Positions 23,945 to 31,742 of a stretch of 33,429 nucleotides of DNA are shown in pieces. Position 1 is the first letter of the stretch, and each line of letters begins with the position of its first letter. The stretch is from CAYLJO01 sp964383905 (GTDB lineage Bacteria; Acidobacteriota; Blastocatellia; Pyrinomonadales; Pyrinomonadaceae): the NCBI GenBank assembly GCA_964383905.1, contig CAYLJO010000044.1:1-33429 (forward strand), in the 5' to 3' direction. A model generated the notes under the pieces. It ran no database searches and had not been told where the DNA came from. It saw nothing but the letters and a program-made list of their open reading frames with translations. The translations under genes and the position numbers were made by a program.

Positions 23945-23993
23945 GTTTTGCTTCTTTGTTTCCTCTGCGTCCTCTGTGTCCTCTGCGGTTCAA
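23945..23993 (+). repeat. C/T-rich repeat family 2
   Basis: TTTTGCTTCTTTGTTTCC followed by three 9-bp units (CTCTGCGTC, CTCTGTGTC, CTCTGCGG) and TTCAA, between the divergent PCMT-like and cupin genes. Confidence 0.75.
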
Positions 23994-24080
23994 TCTTTTC
24001 CTATCTTCAGCACCAAAGAGGTAGTATGCTACCTGAATACCATGAGAAGTTCGATATAACCTGATTCTACAGGAGAAATA

Positions 24081-24458
24081 ATGGAACAGCAGCAGAAAGC
24101 CACCTGGCACCGGTGGGATGAGATACCGAAAGAGCGCGTCACCGACTTACTGGAGCGGAGGCTGATCACGGGCGAGCGCATCATGCTGACTCACGTCTAT
24201 CTCTATAAGGGGTGCATCGTGCCCAGGCATTCACACGAGAACGAGCAGTTCACTTATATTCTGAAGGGCGCGCTGCGCTTTTGGATCGGCGAAGACGGCC
24301 AGGAGGAGATAGTCGTCCGCTCGGGCGAGGTGCTCCACATCCCGTCAAATGTTCCGCATAAAGCCGAGGCGCTTGAGGACACACTCGACGTGGACATCTT
24401 CAGCCCACCCAGGCAGGATTGGCTCGACAAAACCGACGATTACCTCAGGCAGAAGTAG
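24081..24458 (+). CDS. cupin-domain protein
   Basis: 125 residues forming a single small cupin barrel. Motif 1 reads PRHSHENEQFTYILKG, with metal-ligand candidates His50, His52 and Gln56 or Glu55; motif 2 is VLHIPSNVPHKAEAL with His93. It starts behind AGGAGAA and ends 4 bases before the SDR start, so the two form an operon. Such stand-alone cupins may be isomerases, dioxygenases or ligand sensors. No specific activity can be assigned. The pairing suggests that both act on the same metabolite. Confidence 0.85.
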   Translation: MEQQQKATWHRWDEIPKERVTDLLERRLITGERIMLTHVYLYKGCIVPRHSHENEQFTYILKGALRFWIGEDGQEEIVVRSGEVLHIPSNVPHKAEALEDTLDVDIFSPPRQDWLDKTDDYLRQK

Positions 24459-24462
24459 GCGG

Positions 24463-25254
24463 ATGGATCTTGGGCTGAAGGGAAAGGTAGCGCTCGTCGC
24501 GGCTGCCAGTAGAGGACTCGGGCGCGCCGTCGCCGAAGAGCTCGCGGCCGAAGGCGCCTCGCTCGTGCTTTGCGCGCGCGGCACAGAGGCGCTCGGCGAG
24601 ACGTGCGACGCCATCACGCAGGCGACCGGTGTCCCCGTCCTCTGTGTGGCAGCCGACGTATCAAGCGCCGAAGACGTGGAGCGCGTTGTCCATGACGGCC
24701 TCGAAAGATTCGGACGCATCGATATCCTCGTCACTAATTCGGGAGGGCCGCCCACCGGTTCATTTGAAAGTCTGAGCCGCGATATGTGGGAGGAAGCGAC
24801 GCGCCTCACGCTCACCAGCGTGTTGAATCTGACGCGCGCGGTTCTTCCGGGAATGAAGGAGCGGCGCTGGGGGCGCATCCTGAACATCACCTCCATTGCT
24901 GTCAAGCAGCCCATCGACAACCTGATGCTGTCAAACAGCCTGCGGGCGGCGGTGACCGGATTCGCGCGGACGCTGGCCAACGAGGTCGCAGCCTTTGGGA
25001 TTACAGTGAACAACATCATGCCGGGCTATACACGCACCGAGCGTGTCGAGGAGCTGGCACAATCGATGGCGGGTAGGGAGGGGACTACGCCGGAAAACAT
25101 TCGTGCCCGGTGGGAGGCTGAGATCCCGATGAGGCGTCTGGGTGAGCCGCGCGAGTTCGCCGCGCTCGCCGCATTCCTAGTCTCTGAGCGCGCCAGCTAC
25201 ATTAGCGGCAGCTCAATTGCCGTGGACGGAGGGTGGATACGGTCGCTGCTCTGA
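24463..25254 (+). CDS. short-chain dehydrogenase/reductase with non-canonical active site
   Basis: 263 residues. The Rossmann start VALVAAASRGLGRAVAEEL fits the SDR nucleotide-binding motif with AAASRGLG in place of TGxxxGxG; LVLCARG suggests NADP(H). Conserved SDR blocks follow (VAADVS, ILVTNSGGPPTGSF, GRILNITSIAVKQP, ANEVAAFGITVNNIMPGYTRT, YISGSSIAVDGG). Catalytic Ser144 is present, but the Tyr-x3-Lys pair expected 13 residues later is Ser157-x3-Arg161 (SNSLR). Downstream partner of the cupin gene. A variant subfamily with this change exists to my memory, so it is probably functional, with altered chemistry or a binding role. Confidence 0.88.
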   Translation: MDLGLKGKVALVAAASRGLGRAVAEELAAEGASLVLCARGTEALGETCDAITQATGVPVLCVAADVSSAEDVERVVHDGLERFGRIDILVTNSGGPPTGSFESLSRDMWEEATRLTLTSVLNLTRAVLPGMKERRWGRILNITSIAVKQPIDNLMLSNSLRAAVTGFARTLANEVAAFGITVNNIMPGYTRTERVEELAQSMAGREGTTPENIRARWEAEIPMRRLGEPREFAALAAFLVSERASYISGSSIAVDGGWIRSLL

Positions 25255-25333
25255 AAGCGACGTCGGAATTGCTTCTATTCTTCTCTCACCACTAACCGCA
25301 AAACAGCCGTGCATATTCAGTCTGAATTCGTTA

Positions 25334-25370
25334 CGTTTTTCCTCCGCGTGCTGCGGCGGTTCAAACCGCC
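25334..25370 (+). repeat. family 2 repeat ending in a palindrome over the regulator stop codon
   Basis: ACGTTTTTCCTCCGCGTG then GGCGGTT-CA-AACCGCC (25355-25370), a perfect 7-bp inverted repeat. The TGA stop of the minus-strand regulator (25361-25363) lies in its centre, so the repeat also forms a possible terminator for both converging genes. Confidence 0.65.
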
Positions 25371-26986
25371 TTCGCACGGTAGCGGAATTTGTCGATGCCG
25401 AGGCGCTTGATGCGGAACTCAAGGGTCGAGGGCGCCAGGCCCAGTGCTGCTGCGGCACCGTTTGCTCCCGCCACCCGGCCACCGGAAGCGCGCAGGGCGC
25501 ATTGGATCGCCTCGCGTTCCTGTGACCGCAGTTGCGCCTCCATATCTCCTGTGACAGTAGCGCCTGAAAGCGCTTCGCGGTCTACACGCAGCGTACCGTT
25601 GCGAGAGAGTATCACCGCCCGCTCGATGACGTTTTCCAGCTCGCGCACGTTGCCGGGCCAGTTGTATGATTCCAGCAGCCTCATCGTCCGCCGCTCGATT
25701 CGCTCAATCCTCCGGCCGAAGCGCTTCCCATGTTTATCTGCAAAGTGCGCCACCAGCAGCGGAATGTCCTCGGGCCGCTCGCGCAGGGACGGCATGCGGA
25801 TCGGAAAGACGTTCAATCTATAGTAGAGGTCACTGCGGAAGCGCCCCTGCCTCACGTCTTCGGCCAGGTCGCGGTTCGTCGCCGCGACTATCCGCACGTC
25901 AGCACAGATGGTCTCCTTTCCGCCCAGCCGCTCAAATTCGCGCTCCTGCAAGACTCGCAGCAGCATCACCTGTGTTTCCGGTGGCAACTCGCCGACCTCA
26001 TCCAGGAACAGGGTGCCGTGTTCCGCCTGCTCAAATCTTCCTTTGCGGCGCTCGACCGCGCCGGTGAAGGCGCCCCGCTCGTGGCCAAACAGCTCTGAGG
26101 CCAGGAGAGTGTCGGGCACGGCCGCGCAGTTGACTTTGATCAGAGGCCCACGTGCGCGGGGAGAGCGCCGGTGCAGCGCTCGCACGATCAGCTCCTTGCC
26201 TGTGCCGGTCTCTCCTGTGATCAGCACCGTGGCGTCGGTCGCAGCCACCTGCTCCACCGCATCAAGCACACGCCGCAGCGCCGGCGAGTCGCCGACAATC
26301 TCCTCAAACCAGGGTGCCTGGCCGAGCTGGGCCCGCAGCGCGATGTTTTCGGCCTCTAACTGGTCACGCAGCCCACGAATCTTCTCGTAGGCCAAATTAT
26401 TGGCCACAGCCACGGCCAGCGCACGCGAGACGTCGGACAATACCTCTAGCTGATCGGGCGTGAAGGCGACCGGTGCGTGGCGCGTATAGACGGCCACGCC
26501 GATCGTTTCACCGCGCACATTCATCATCAATGAAGCGTAGGAGCGAACGCCCCCCTCCGCCAGCTTGAATTCATATTCGTACCACGCCGGCTTCTCGAAC
26601 AGGTCGGCGCAGGTATAAGGCAAACCGGCTCGCGCCACGTGCTCCAGATCGGAACATTCGTACGGAATACACGGCTTAACGGGCAGCGGGTAGACGGGCG
26701 AGACATGGGTCCGCCGGATCAGATCCTCGACGCTCTCGTCTTCGCGCCGCGGCGACCCCACGACGTGAATCGCATAAGGGCGGGGCTTCTCTATCTCAAA
26801 GGCGATCAGACCAATCCCATCCATCGGCACGGCGGGCACCAGCACATCGGCCACCGCCGCCAGCATGCCCTGCAGCTCGCGCTCTGAATTGATCGCTTCC
26901 CAGGCCCGCAGCGCGAGCGCATGCCGCCGCTCGGCGCCGACGAACAGCGGCACGACGTGGTTGTTGATCTGTAATTTAGAAAACAT
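25361..26986 (-). CDS. sigma-54-dependent activator (GAF, AAA+, Fis HTH)
   Basis: 541 residues in FhlA/NorR-like order. A GAF sensor domain (about 28-200) contains Cys106, Cys111 and Cys126; a short coiled linker follows. The AAA+ domain (about 225-465) has Walker A GETGTGKE (258-265), the sigma-54-contacting GAFTGA loop (305-310), Walker B TLFLDE (325-330) and YNWPGNVRELEN. A Fis-type helix-turn-helix ends the protein (about 488-535). GAFTGA is intact, so it should truly activate RNA polymerase-sigma-54. It is divergent from the ABC export operon, with a palindromic site and a -24/-12 element between them, making that operon the probable target. The ligand sensed by the GAF domain is unknown. 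Confidence 0.95.
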   Translation of the reverse strand: MFSKLQINNHVVPLFVGAERRHALALRAWEAINSERELQGMLAAVADVLVPAVPMDGIGLIAFEIEKPRPYAIHVVGSPRREDESVEDLIRRTHVSPVYPLPVKPCIPYECSDLEHVARAGLPYTCADLFEKPAWYEYEFKLAEGGVRSYASLMMNVRGETIGVAVYTRHAPVAFTPDQLEVLSDVSRALAVAVANNLAYEKIRGLRDQLEAENIALRAQLGQAPWFEEIVGDSPALRRVLDAVEQVAATDATVLITGETGTGKELIVRALHRRSPRARGPLIKVNCAAVPDTLLASELFGHERGAFTGAVERRKGRFEQAEHGTLFLDEVGELPPETQVMLLRVLQEREFERLGGKETICADVRIVAATNRDLAEDVRQGRFRSDLYYRLNVFPIRMPSLRERPEDIPLLVAHFADKHGKRFGRRIERIERRTMRLLESYNWPGNVRELENVIERAVILSRNGTLRVDREALSGATVTGDMEAQLRSQEREAIQCALRASGGRVAGANGAAAALGLAPSTLEFRIKRLGIDKFRYRAKAV

Positions 26987-27004
26987 TGGCGGCAGCAGTC
27001 TAGC

Positions 27005-27047
27005 AAAGTCGCAGACCCGTTGTGAACTCGCAAGATCTTGCGACTTT
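27005..27047. promoter_or_regulatory. candidate upstream activator site
   Basis: A perfect 16-bp palindrome TCGCAAGA-TCTTGCGA (27028-27043) is nested in a longer inverted repeat AAAGTCGCA (27005-27013)/TGCGACTTT (27039-27047). It starts 19 bases upstream of the activator gene and lies about 75-130 bases upstream of the -24/-12 element, the expected position for an enhancer-binding protein. Confidence 0.65.
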
Positions 27048-27120
27048 TGGCCGTTTCCAATACTCTATCACAAATGGCCAATTGATTTCTTTTCAGTAAT
27101 ATAAGTATAGTCGTCGCGGC

Positions 27121-27135
27121 TGGTATCAGCCTTGC
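27121..27135 (+). promoter_or_regulatory. candidate sigma-54 promoter of the ABC export operon
   Basis: TGGTAT-CAGCC-TTGC has the invariant GG and GC at exactly sigma-54 spacing (consensus TGGCAC-N5-TTGC). A start about 12 bases later (near 27147) would leave only a few bases before ATG 27153, so the leader would be unusually short. Confidence 0.5.
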
Positions 27136-27152
27136 CTAACTGAAAGGTCACC

Positions 27153-28325
27153 ATGTTTGGCTATCTCCCGCTGATTCTCAAAAACAGCCTCCGCAACCGT
27201 CGCCGGAGCGCTCTGACGATCGGCAGCCTCGCCGTCTCGCTGTGCCTGCTCGGCGTTCTGATGGCGATGTACCGCGCGCTCTTCTTCGGCGGAGACACGA
27301 CGCCCGCCGAGGCGATGCGGCTCATCACACACCACAGGGTTTCGCTCGCTCAGCCTCTGCCCATCTCCTACGAACAGAAGATGCAGCAGGTTCCCGGCGT
27401 CAGGTCCGTGATGGTCTGGCAGTGGTTCGGCGGGACGTACAAGGACGCGCGCGACACGCGAAATTTCTTCGCGCGCTTTGGGGTCGAGCCCGCTAAGGCG
27501 TTTCTGATCCAGTCCGAGGCGCAGATCCCTGATGAGCAGAGGCTGGCCTTTGAGCGGCAGCGCACGGGATGTGTGGCGTCGAAGACGCTGGCGGACAAGT
27601 TCGGGTGGAAGCCGGGTGAACGGATCACGCTGGTGGGCGATATTTTCCCCGTGACGCTCGAGCTCACACTGGTCGGAATCTTCGACGAACCGCAGCACAA
27701 CGAAACACTCTTCTTTAGCTGGGACTACCTGCGCGAGAGCATGAAATCGAGTAGTAGCAATCAGCTCGACCAGACGGGAGCATTCCGGGTGCAGGCGACG
27801 TCGCCCGGTGAGGTGCCACGGGTGGCGAAGGCCATCGATGCGCTCTTCGATAACTCGCCTTACCCGACGACGACCGAGTCCGAGCGCGCCTTCCAGCTCA
27901 GCTTCGTCTCGTTCCTGGGCAACCTGAAGCTGTTTCTGATGGCGATCTGCGGCGCGGTTGCCTTCACGATCCTCCTGGTGTCGGCCAACACGCTGTCGAT
28001 GTCTGTGCGTGAGCGTATTCGCGAGGTCGGGATCATGAAAACGCTCGGCTTCACCCCCTCGGCGATCCTCGGCATCATTCTCGGGGAAGCGGCGCTCACT
28101 GCCCTAATGGGAGGTGTGATCGGCTGCCTGCTGGCCGCCGGGTTATGCGCCGCGCTGCGCCAGATGCCCTCTTTCATCCAGGCCCTGAGGATCCTCAGCG
28201 TCTCGCCATTGATCGCGGGGCTCACACTGGCCGTCGCCCTGCTGATCGGGCTGCTGAGCGCGCTCGTGCCGGCCCTCAGCGCTTCCCGGACATCCATTCT
28301 CGATTCGCTGCGGCACACCGGATAG
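27153..28325 (+). CDS. MacB/FtsX-type ABC transporter permease 1
   Basis: 390 residues. One N-terminal membrane helix (about 17-40, after the basic NSLRNRRRSALT) is followed by a large periplasmic MacB_PCD-like domain (about 45-250) and three C-terminal helices of an FtsX domain (about 260-385; LFLMAICGAVAFTILLVSANT, REVGIMKTLGFTP, LSALVPALSAS). This 1+3 helix plan is the type VII (mechanotransmission) ABC family, which moves substrates from the periplasm outwards or works on the envelope rather than importing. It is the first gene of a four-gene operon including a second permease, an adaptor and an ATPase, downstream of the sigma-54 element. Confidence 0.9.
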   Translation: MFGYLPLILKNSLRNRRRSALTIGSLAVSLCLLGVLMAMYRALFFGGDTTPAEAMRLITHHRVSLAQPLPISYEQKMQQVPGVRSVMVWQWFGGTYKDARDTRNFFARFGVEPAKAFLIQSEAQIPDEQRLAFERQRTGCVASKTLADKFGWKPGERITLVGDIFPVTLELTLVGIFDEPQHNETLFFSWDYLRESMKSSSSNQLDQTGAFRVQATSPGEVPRVAKAIDALFDNSPYPTTTESERAFQLSFVSFLGNLKLFLMAICGAVAFTILLVSANTLSMSVRERIREVGIMKTLGFTPSAILGIILGEAALTALMGGVIGCLLAAGLCAALRQMPSFIQALRILSVSPLIAGLTLAVALLIGLLSALVPALSASRTSILDSLRHTG

Positions 28326-28345
28326 CGGCACCATAGGATACGATC

Positions 28346-29509
28346 ATGGCCATACCCGTCACCTACAACCTGCGCAATCTCATCGTGCGAAGAACTACCA
28401 CGATCATGACCGCGCTCGGCATCGCACTCACCGTCGCCGTGCTGGTGGCCGACCTCGCGCTGGTCAACGGCCTGCGGACGGCCTTCCAGGAGTCCGGGAG
28501 CCCGCTGCAGATCCTCGTGTTCCGCAAGGGGGCGACGGCCGAGCTGAATAGCGCCATGACCCGCCAGGTCTACCAGAACCTGAAATTCCAGCCCGGCATC
28601 GCCAAAAACAGCGCCGGCGAGCAGATGGCTTCGCTCGAGATTGTCAATGTTATTAATCTTCCCAGCGTCGATAGCCCGTCGGGGATGAACATTACGCTGC
28701 GCGGCCTGACACAGACCGGCATCGAAATGCGGGATCTGAAAATTCAGCAGGGCCGCTGGTTCCAACCGGGGCGGCGCGAGGTCGTGGTCGGCAAGTCGGT
28801 CGCGAAGCGTTACCCGCGCGCGCAGATCGGCCAGCAACTCCGCTTCGGCCGCGGCGACTGGGAGGTGGTCGGCGTCGTGGACGGCGGCCGGTCGGCCATC
28901 AACAGCGAGATCTGGGGCGACCTGAACCAGATCAGCGCAGACTTCAACCGCCCGGACGCCCTCAGCTCTGTTTTGGTCCGCGCGACGGACGCGAGCACCG
29001 TTCCGGCGCTCATCAATTCGCTCAACGACGACCGGCGGCTCAACGTGTCGGCCACAACTGAGAGCGCGTACTACGAGAGCCAGATGGTCTCCGGCGCTCC
29101 GCTCCAATTCCTCGGCATCTTCGTCTCGATCATCATGGCCGTCGGCAGCAGCTTCGCCGCGATGAATACCATGTACGCCGCCGTAGCCCGTCGCGCCCGC
29201 GAGATCGGAACGCTGCGGGTGCTTGGCTTCTCGCGCGGCAGCATTCTGATCAGTTTCCTGTTAGAATCGCTGCTGCTCTCGCTGCTCGGGGGCATTATCG
29301 GCTGTCTTCTCGCGCTCCCGCTCAACAGCGTGACGACCGGCATCGGCAGCTTCGTGACCTTCAGCGAGATCGCCTTCAACTTTAGCGTCACCCCGGCGAC
29401 CATGATGCCGGGCCTCATTTTCGGCCTGATCGTCGGCGCGTTCGGAGGGCTCTTCCCCGCGAGAATGGCCGCCAGGAAAGAGATCCTCGTCGCTTTGCGG
29501 GAAATTTGA
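28346..29509 (+). CDS. MacB/FtsX-type ABC transporter permease 2
   Basis: 387 residues with the same 1+3 helix plan as its neighbour: helix 1 about 17-42 (TTTIMTALGIALTVAVLVADLAL), periplasmic domain to about 245, then three FtsX helices (FLGIFVSIIMAVGSSFAAMNTMY, LLSLLGGIIGCLLALPL, MMPGLIFGLIVGAFGGLFPA). AREIGTLRVLGFSRGSIL is the coupling segment to the ATPase. Two different permeases in one operon suggest a heterodimer rather than the homodimer typical of MacB. It follows permease 1 after 20 bases and precedes the adaptor by 6. Confidence 0.9.
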   Translation: MAIPVTYNLRNLIVRRTTTIMTALGIALTVAVLVADLALVNGLRTAFQESGSPLQILVFRKGATAELNSAMTRQVYQNLKFQPGIAKNSAGEQMASLEIVNVINLPSVDSPSGMNITLRGLTQTGIEMRDLKIQQGRWFQPGRREVVVGKSVAKRYPRAQIGQQLRFGRGDWEVVGVVDGGRSAINSEIWGDLNQISADFNRPDALSSVLVRATDASTVPALINSLNDDRRLNVSATTESAYYESQMVSGAPLQFLGIFVSIIMAVGSSFAAMNTMYAAVARRAREIGTLRVLGFSRGSILISFLLESLLLSLLGGIIGCLLALPLNSVTTGIGSFVTFSEIAFNFSVTPATMMPGLIFGLIVGAFGGLFPARMAARKEILVALREI

Positions 29510-29515
29510 TGCGGA

Positions 29516-30847
29516 ATGGATGCTGAGCTAAAAGACCTGCGTATTGACCGCTCCAGGAAGCGCTCCGGCGAGCCCTCGCCGTGGGCCGTCCGGTGGATTC
29601 TGATCGGCATCTCCATCCTCGTCCTGCTCGGCGCCGGAAGCTTCATCTTTGCCAAGCTGAACGCCGCGACGGAAGTGGAGACCGTCCGGGTGCGCGCCGC
29701 CTCTCTCTCGTCGGGCGGCGAGGGCAGCGTCATCCTCAACGCGACCGGTTACATCGTCGCTGCGCACAAGATCGAGGTGGCCTCCAAGGTCGTCGGCCGT
29801 GTGGCCTGGATCGGCGTCGAAAAGGGCAACCACGTCAAGCAGGGGCAGGTGCTGGTCCGGCTCGAGGACGACGAATACCGCGCGCATCTGCTCGAAGCGC
29901 AGGGCCAGTTGAACAACCTCAAGGCGCGGCTGGCCCAACTGGAAAACGGGTCTCGTCCACAGGAGATCGCCAAAGCCAACGCCGATGTCGAGCAGGCGCG
30001 CGCCGACCTGGAGAACGCGCGGGTGACTCTCAAGCGAACGCGCACGCTCGTCGAGCAGGGCGTGCTCGCCAAACAGGTCCTCGACGATGACCAGGCCAGG
30101 TACAACGCCCAGGCCGCACGGGTCGCCTCGCTCGAAAAGAGTCATGAGCTGGTCCGCACGGGGCCCCGCCAGGAAGAGATCCAGGCCATGCGCGCCCAGG
30201 TCAGGCAGGTCGAAGGGACGCTCGCCTTCGCGCAGAACCAGCTTGAGAACACCGTGATTCGCGCCCCCACCTCGGGCACGATCCTTGAGCGCAACGTCGA
30301 GAAGGGCGAATTCGTCACCACCGGCTTTGTGGGCGACAAAGGGGCCAAGGGCTACGTCGTCTCGCTCGCCGACTTGAACGACCTTCGGGTCGAGCTCGAC
30401 ATCAACCAGAATGATTTCGCCAAGCTCGGCCCGCGCCAGCCGGCCGTCGTCACCACGGACGCCTACCCCGACCGCAAGTACCAGGGCTATATCGAGGAGA
30501 TCTCGCCCGAGGCCAACCGTCAAAAGGCGACCGTCCAGGTGAAAGTCAAGGTCGTCAACCCGGACGATTACCTGCGGCCCGAAATGAACGCTACGGTCGC
30601 GTTCTTCACGCCGGAGAATACGGGGCCAAAGACGGAAGCCAAGCCCCTCATTACCATTCCCGCCTCCGCCGTCCGCGACGGCGCCGTGTTTGTTGTGGTT
30701 GACGGGAAGGCCGTCCGGCGCACGGTGCAGGTTGCGGGAACATCGCCGCAGGGCGTCAACATCGCGAACGGACTCATCGGCGGGGAAGACCTGATCGTCA
30801 ACCCGCCACAGGATCTGAAAGATGGACAGAAGGTGCGCTCCAAATAA
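29516..30847 (+). CDS. HlyD/MacA-family periplasmic adaptor
   Basis: 443 residues. A short basic cytoplasmic tail and one membrane anchor (about 28-48, ILIGISILVLLGAGSFIFA) precede the adaptor body: a lipoyl half (VVGRVAWIGVEKGNHVKQGQVLVRLEDDEYRA), a coiled-coil hairpin (about 120-235, rich in Ala, Glu and Arg), the second lipoyl half (NTVIRAPTSGTILERNVEKGEFV) and C-terminal beta barrels (LRVELDINQNDFAKL, VRRTVQVAGTSPQGVNI). It would bridge the inner-membrane permeases to an outer-membrane channel. No TolC-type gene is in the window, so the channel must be encoded elsewhere. ATG 29516 follows the permease stop by 6 bases. Confidence 0.93.
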   Translation: MDAELKDLRIDRSRKRSGEPSPWAVRWILIGISILVLLGAGSFIFAKLNAATEVETVRVRAASLSSGGEGSVILNATGYIVAAHKIEVASKVVGRVAWIGVEKGNHVKQGQVLVRLEDDEYRAHLLEAQGQLNNLKARLAQLENGSRPQEIAKANADVEQARADLENARVTLKRTRTLVEQGVLAKQVLDDDQARYNAQAARVASLEKSHELVRTGPRQEEIQAMRAQVRQVEGTLAFAQNQLENTVIRAPTSGTILERNVEKGEFVTTGFVGDKGAKGYVVSLADLNDLRVELDINQNDFAKLGPRQPAVVTTDAYPDRKYQGYIEEISPEANRQKATVQVKVKVVNPDDYLRPEMNATVAFFTPENTGPKTEAKPLITIPASAVRDGAVFVVVDGKAVRRTVQVAGTSPQGVNIANGLIGGEDLIVNPPQDLKDGQKVRSK

Positions 30848-30871
30848 AGACTCTAACTAAGGACTCAAGCT

Positions 30872-31627
30872 ATGGCGGAAACCGTTATCGAAACTCATCG
30901 GCTCACCAAGGAATATACCCGCGATGAATTCCAGGTCCTGGCCTTAAAGGACGCCGACATCACCGTTCATCGGGGCGAGTTCGTCGCCCTGATGGGGCCT
31001 TCCGGGTCGGGAAAATCGACGCTGCTGCACCTGATCGCGGCGATGGACCGGCCGACCGGTGGGGAGATTCTCGTGCTGGGCCAGGATCTGCGCTCGCTCG
31101 GCGACCGCACCATCGCCCGCTGGCGCAACGAGCACATTGGGTTCATCTTTCAGTCCTTCAACCTGATCCCGGTGCTGAACGCGATCGAGAATGTCGAGCT
31201 GCCGCTCAAGCTAACCAATCTGAAGAAGAAGGAGCGGATGGAGCACGCCGCGACGGCGCTGAAGCTGGTCGGTCTGGGCGACCGGCTCCATCACCTCCCG
31301 CGCCAGCTCTCCGGCGGCCAGGAGCAGCGGGTCGCCATCGCGCGAGCCATCGTCACGGATCCGGACCTGATCCTGGCGGACGAGCCCACCGGAAACCTCG
31401 ACGCGACTTCCGCCCAGGACGTGCTCACCCTGCTTTCGCGGCTGAACAAAGAGTATGGCAAGACCATCGTCATGGTCACACACGACCCGCATGCGGCGAG
31501 TTTCGCCACCAAAATCCGCCAGCTCGAAAAGGGCCTTCTCCTGCCCGAAGGGGAGGTGTCGTCCGATTGGAGCCAGCCCGTCCTGGCCGGGAAGGCGGCC
31601 GTTCATAACGAGAGCTATAACGCCTGA
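30872..31627 (+). CDS. MacB/LolD-type ABC transporter ATPase
   Basis: 251 residues, a complete nucleotide-binding domain. Walker A GPSGSGKST (42-50), Q-loop FIFQSFNLIPVLNAIENVELPL, signature LSGGQEQR (near 146), Walker B LILADEPTGNLD and H-loop VMVTHDPH are all present. It belongs to the LolD/MacB class that powers FtsX-type permeases. Last gene of the operon, 24 bases after the adaptor. A C-terminal tail of about 25 residues past the usual domain end is unremarkable. Together with the two permeases and adaptor it should form a tripartite efflux or envelope-export pump. Confidence 0.95.
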   Translation: MAETVIETHRLTKEYTRDEFQVLALKDADITVHRGEFVALMGPSGSGKSTLLHLIAAMDRPTGGEILVLGQDLRSLGDRTIARWRNEHIGFIFQSFNLIPVLNAIENVELPLKLTNLKKKERMEHAATALKLVGLGDRLHHLPRQLSGGQEQRVAIARAIVTDPDLILADEPTGNLDATSAQDVLTLLSRLNKEYGKTIVMVTHDPHAASFATKIRQLEKGLLLPEGEVSSDWSQPVLAGKAAVHNESYNA

Positions 31628-31742
31628 CCGGCCGTTACCTCGACGGCCCGGGTCAATTCTATCTCGTCACTTCAAACCGAGCCTTGACCGGGCTGGGGCG
31701 TGAATAGCGGTACTCAACACCTCTGTGGTAGCTTTTGAGGTG

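Noticed and set aside
27860..29107. 415-codon minus-strand frame across both permeases
   Set aside because: Spans two real genes and their gap, composition typical of an antisense shadow.
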